Below, in pieces: positions 50,344 to 51,816 of a stretch of 51,816 bases of DNA; positions within the stretch are counted from its first letter, which is position 1; each line of letters begins with the position of its first letter. The notes below the pieces were generated by a model. The model had not been told where the DNA came from. It saw only the letters and a list, made by a program, of their open reading frames with translations, and did no database searches. The stretch is from Synechococcus sp. CS-1325 (GTDB lineage Bacteria; Cyanobacteriota; Cyanobacteriia; PCC-6307; Cyanobiaceae). A program made the translations under genes and the position numbers. The DNA is taken from NCBI GenBank assembly GCA_025128135.1, contig JAHLYW010000034.1:1-51816 (forward strand). The letters are read 5' to 3'.

Positions 50344-50358
50344 TGAGAATCGTTGTCG
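50344..50358. promoter_or_regulatory. possible Zur box upstream of the COG0523 gene
   Basis: TGAGAATCGTTGTCG agrees with the cyanobacterial Zur-box pattern TGATAATNATTATCA at most positions (mismatches mainly A/T to G). It is placed 47 bases ahead of the GTPase ATG. A COG0523/WD40 pair is a known type of Zur target, so the site is plausible but not certain. Confidence 0.4.
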
Positions 50359-50836
50359 TTCTAGCAGCGCTGGCGCCAACTGGGCGGTGCCGGCCGCGTG
50401 GTGAAGGCCGCACCACAACCAGGCGATCGATCAGGCCCCGATCGGCCTCAAGCGCCGACCATCCGGCTGACTGGGCTCGAATCAGCTGCCTGTTCAACTG
50501 CATCAGGCGCGCCGAAGGCGACAACAAAGCTGGACTGCTGACGGCTTCAGGAGCAGCCGGATATCACCACGCACCACACATCAACGCATGGCCGATCAGG
50601 GGAAATAATCGCTGCAAAAATGACCAATCTGCAGTGACATTTCATGTGAATGTTCAAGGCCGCCTACCGACTGCTAGCTTATCTGTGGTTACCTGCAGGC
50701 AGCACATCAGCCAGCCAGATTTCAATTTGCCAAAGATTTGCATCAGTCACCCTGGCCTTCATCATCCCATTCAGGCAGGAATGAAGGCTCAGCCGTTGAG
50801 AATCGAAACCAAAAGAATCCATCTTCAGACACAGAT
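50359..50836. other. intergenic stretch before the glycosyltransferase
   Basis: About 480 bases without an intact gene. The right half is AT-richer and may carry the glycosyltransferase promoter (a TATCTG-like -10 near 50680), but nothing decisive is visible. The frame open upstream of the glycosyltransferase (50738-50836) is not conserved-looking. Confidence 0.4.
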
Positions 50837-51637
50837 ATGATTGTCAGCGTGATAACCCCAACCAGGCTCTTGCCGGATCGGCTCAGCATGCTGGTGGAGT
50901 TGAATCAAAGTCTGAAGAACAATGAGTGCGAGGTTGAACATGTGATCGTGATTGACGGCTCAAGCCGCAACACCCTGCCCGATGGGATTTGCGAAGGGGC
51001 TACCGTCATAGCGACAGAACGCCCGATCGGTCAGGCGGCGGCACGGAACCTGGGTCTTGTGATTGCTGCAGGAGGGTGGATCACCAGCGCCGATGACGAC
51101 GATTGGCTTTACCCCCATTCCATTGATCTACGGTTGCAGGCCATCCAGGCTCAGAACGGTGCCCTCTGGTCTGCTGGTTACTGCCAGGACGACTCCAAGT
51201 CCGACCCAAGAATCGTGCCCGCAGGACCGAGTGCTCCTGGAGACATCTGGCGTGCCTGGCCGACACCAAAGGCAAGCATCCCATTGGGTCCGACAACCTT
51301 GCTGGTGGAAGCCAACCTGCTGAAAAGAGCTGGAGGCTGGATGGGCCTGCCCCAGGGAGAGGATATCGGCATGATGATGGCCGTCACCAGCATGGCTCCA
51401 GGCATCGTCATTGAAGCTTTCGTGTATCACATCCGGTTGCATGGTGGGCAGATGACCAAAACAAAATGGTTTGACGACCTGGAACTTCTCTCCCGAAGAT
51501 GTGCCTGGCAACGGGGCGAGCAGATTCTCTCCAGACGACAGGTGGAAGCGTCTCTCTGGAATGGCGGTTCAATCCAGGACTGCCTTCCTCCCCTCAGGGC
51601 TCAACCGACGGCTCTGACCAGGCTTGCTGCCCGATAA
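50837..51637 (+). CDS. family 2 glycosyltransferase
   Basis: A 266-residue GT-A enzyme: MIVSVITPTRLLPDRLSMLV, HVIVIDGSSRNTLPDG, RPIGQAAARNLGLVIAAGGW and the metal/nucleotide-sugar motif SADDDDWLYP. Later LPQGEDIGMMMAV carries the acceptor-side acidic residue. Such enzymes build surface polysaccharides or modify lipids. The ATG at 50837 starts the GT-A fold directly; the frame upstream to 50738 is not family-like. It is convergent with psbA. Confidence 0.85.
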   Translation: MIVSVITPTRLLPDRLSMLVELNQSLKNNECEVEHVIVIDGSSRNTLPDGICEGATVIATERPIGQAAARNLGLVIAAGGWITSADDDDWLYPHSIDLRLQAIQAQNGALWSAGYCQDDSKSDPRIVPAGPSAPGDIWRAWPTPKASIPLGPTTLLVEANLLKRAGGWMGLPQGEDIGMMMAVTSMAPGIVIEAFVYHIRLHGGQMTKTKWFDDLELLSRRCAWQRGEQILSRRQVEASLWNGGSIQDCLPPLRAQPTALTRLAAR

Positions 51638-51661
51638 CTGCTGATCGAGGCATGTGCCAAC

Positions 51662-51688
51662 AAAAAGCCCCCGCGATGGCGGGGGCTT
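51662..51688 (-). terminator. intrinsic terminator of psbA
   Basis: A perfect 10-bp stem AAGCCCCCGC/GCGGGGGCTT with loop GATG. On the minus strand it ends in a T5 tract, so it terminates psbA, 54 bases after its stop. In the plus direction there is no T-run. Confidence 0.85.
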
Positions 51689-51741
51689 GGCTTCAATCCA
51701 CGCGAAGCAGTTGGTGGACCCTATGGATCCACCAGCCTGGA

Positions 51742-51816
51742 TCAGCCGATCGCCGGGGCGATCAGGGCCACAGGGGTGGCTTCTGCCGAAGCCAGATCGA
51801 GCGGGAAGTTGTGAGC
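51742..51816 (-). CDS. psbA: photosystem II D1 protein, C-terminal end (partial)
   Basis: The minus strand encodes AHNFPLDLASAEATPVALIA, PAIG and a stop, the typical D1 C-terminus, including the DLA stretch where CtpA cuts during maturation. The rest of the gene lies beyond the window. D1 carries the manganese cluster ligands and the plastoquinone site of photosystem II in the thylakoid membrane. It fixes the organism as an oxygenic cyanobacterium. Confidence 0.93.
   Translation of the reverse strand, partial: AHNFPLDLASAEATPVALIAPAIG

Noticed and set aside
47411..50840. Very long plus-strand open frames (604 and 533 codons) opposite the deacetylase, WD40 and COG0523 genes
   Set aside because: They are antisense to clearly conserved proteins, have His/Gln/Gly/Arg-rich composition without domains, and arise from high GC content.
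1..51816. CRISPR arrays
   Set aside because: No regularly spaced short direct repeats and no cas genes were seen; the repeated elements found are few and irregularly placed.

Overview
The window comes from a GC-rich unicellular cyanobacterium of the Synechococcus/Cyanobium type. The right edge carries the last 24 codons of psbA (photosystem II D1) followed by a strong terminator. The left edge carries a cyanobacterial AbrB regulator. Several short proteins in between look typical of picocyanobacteria.

Left part (about 1-18.2 kb) is chromosome with heavy toxin-antitoxin and relic load. It has cyAbrB, a PemK/MazF-type pair, a winged-helix plus nucleotidyltransferase pair with a near-perfect palindromic operator, a two-domain GNAT enzyme, and the complete Nit1 cluster (5.6-11.7 kb). 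The cluster consists of a divergent flavin oxidoreductase and a tight operon of an Sll0783-like protein, nitrilase Nit1, a radical SAM enzyme, an acetyltransferase, an AIR-synthase-like protein and an MSMEG_0570-like protein. After it come a TetR/glutathione-S-transferase divergon, a flavin-oxidase-like gene, a DUF3050/DUF1348 pair, and broken genes (SNase, psiE, a phospholipase D-like protein). A repeat of about 365 bp occurs at 1.2 and 12.2 kb.

Middle part (about 18.3-43.2 kb) looks like an integrated phage-derived element. Its right end is marked by a tyrosine recombinase next to a 42-nt fragment (anticodon loop to 3' end) of tRNA-Pro(UGG), a classic attachment-site remnant. Minus-strand genes at the left encode an ArdC-like protein, VapBC, a phage-type sigma factor, an L,D-transpeptidase and an overlapping two-helix membrane protein. 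A plus-strand structural operon (23.3-34.2 kb) encodes an HK97-type major capsid protein, IPT- and PKD-like proteins, two collagen-like fibre proteins and paralogous surface proteins. It is interrupted by a cargo block of a Tat-exported nitroreductase and two membrane proteins. Then come a P-loop kinase/WYL fusion, a DUF433/DUF5615 pair and an early-type module (SLOG, Gp157, Rad52-like) with its own promoter and inverted repeat. I found no terminase, portal, protease or tape-measure gene. The element may be a capsid-carrying satellite or tycheposon-like island, a decayed prophage, or a domesticated particle module. Repeated intergenic hairpins and a repeated GGYAATAG motif ahead of structural units suggest internal regulation.

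Right part (43.2-51.8 kb) returns to chromosome: a decayed HigBA-type pair, a small P-loop kinase, a K+/H+ antiporter, a small membrane protein, a polysaccharide deacetylase, a WD40/COG0523 zinc-type pair with a possible Zur box, a family 2 glycosyltransferase and psbA. All functional statements are from reading translated sequence and recalling families; no search was run.
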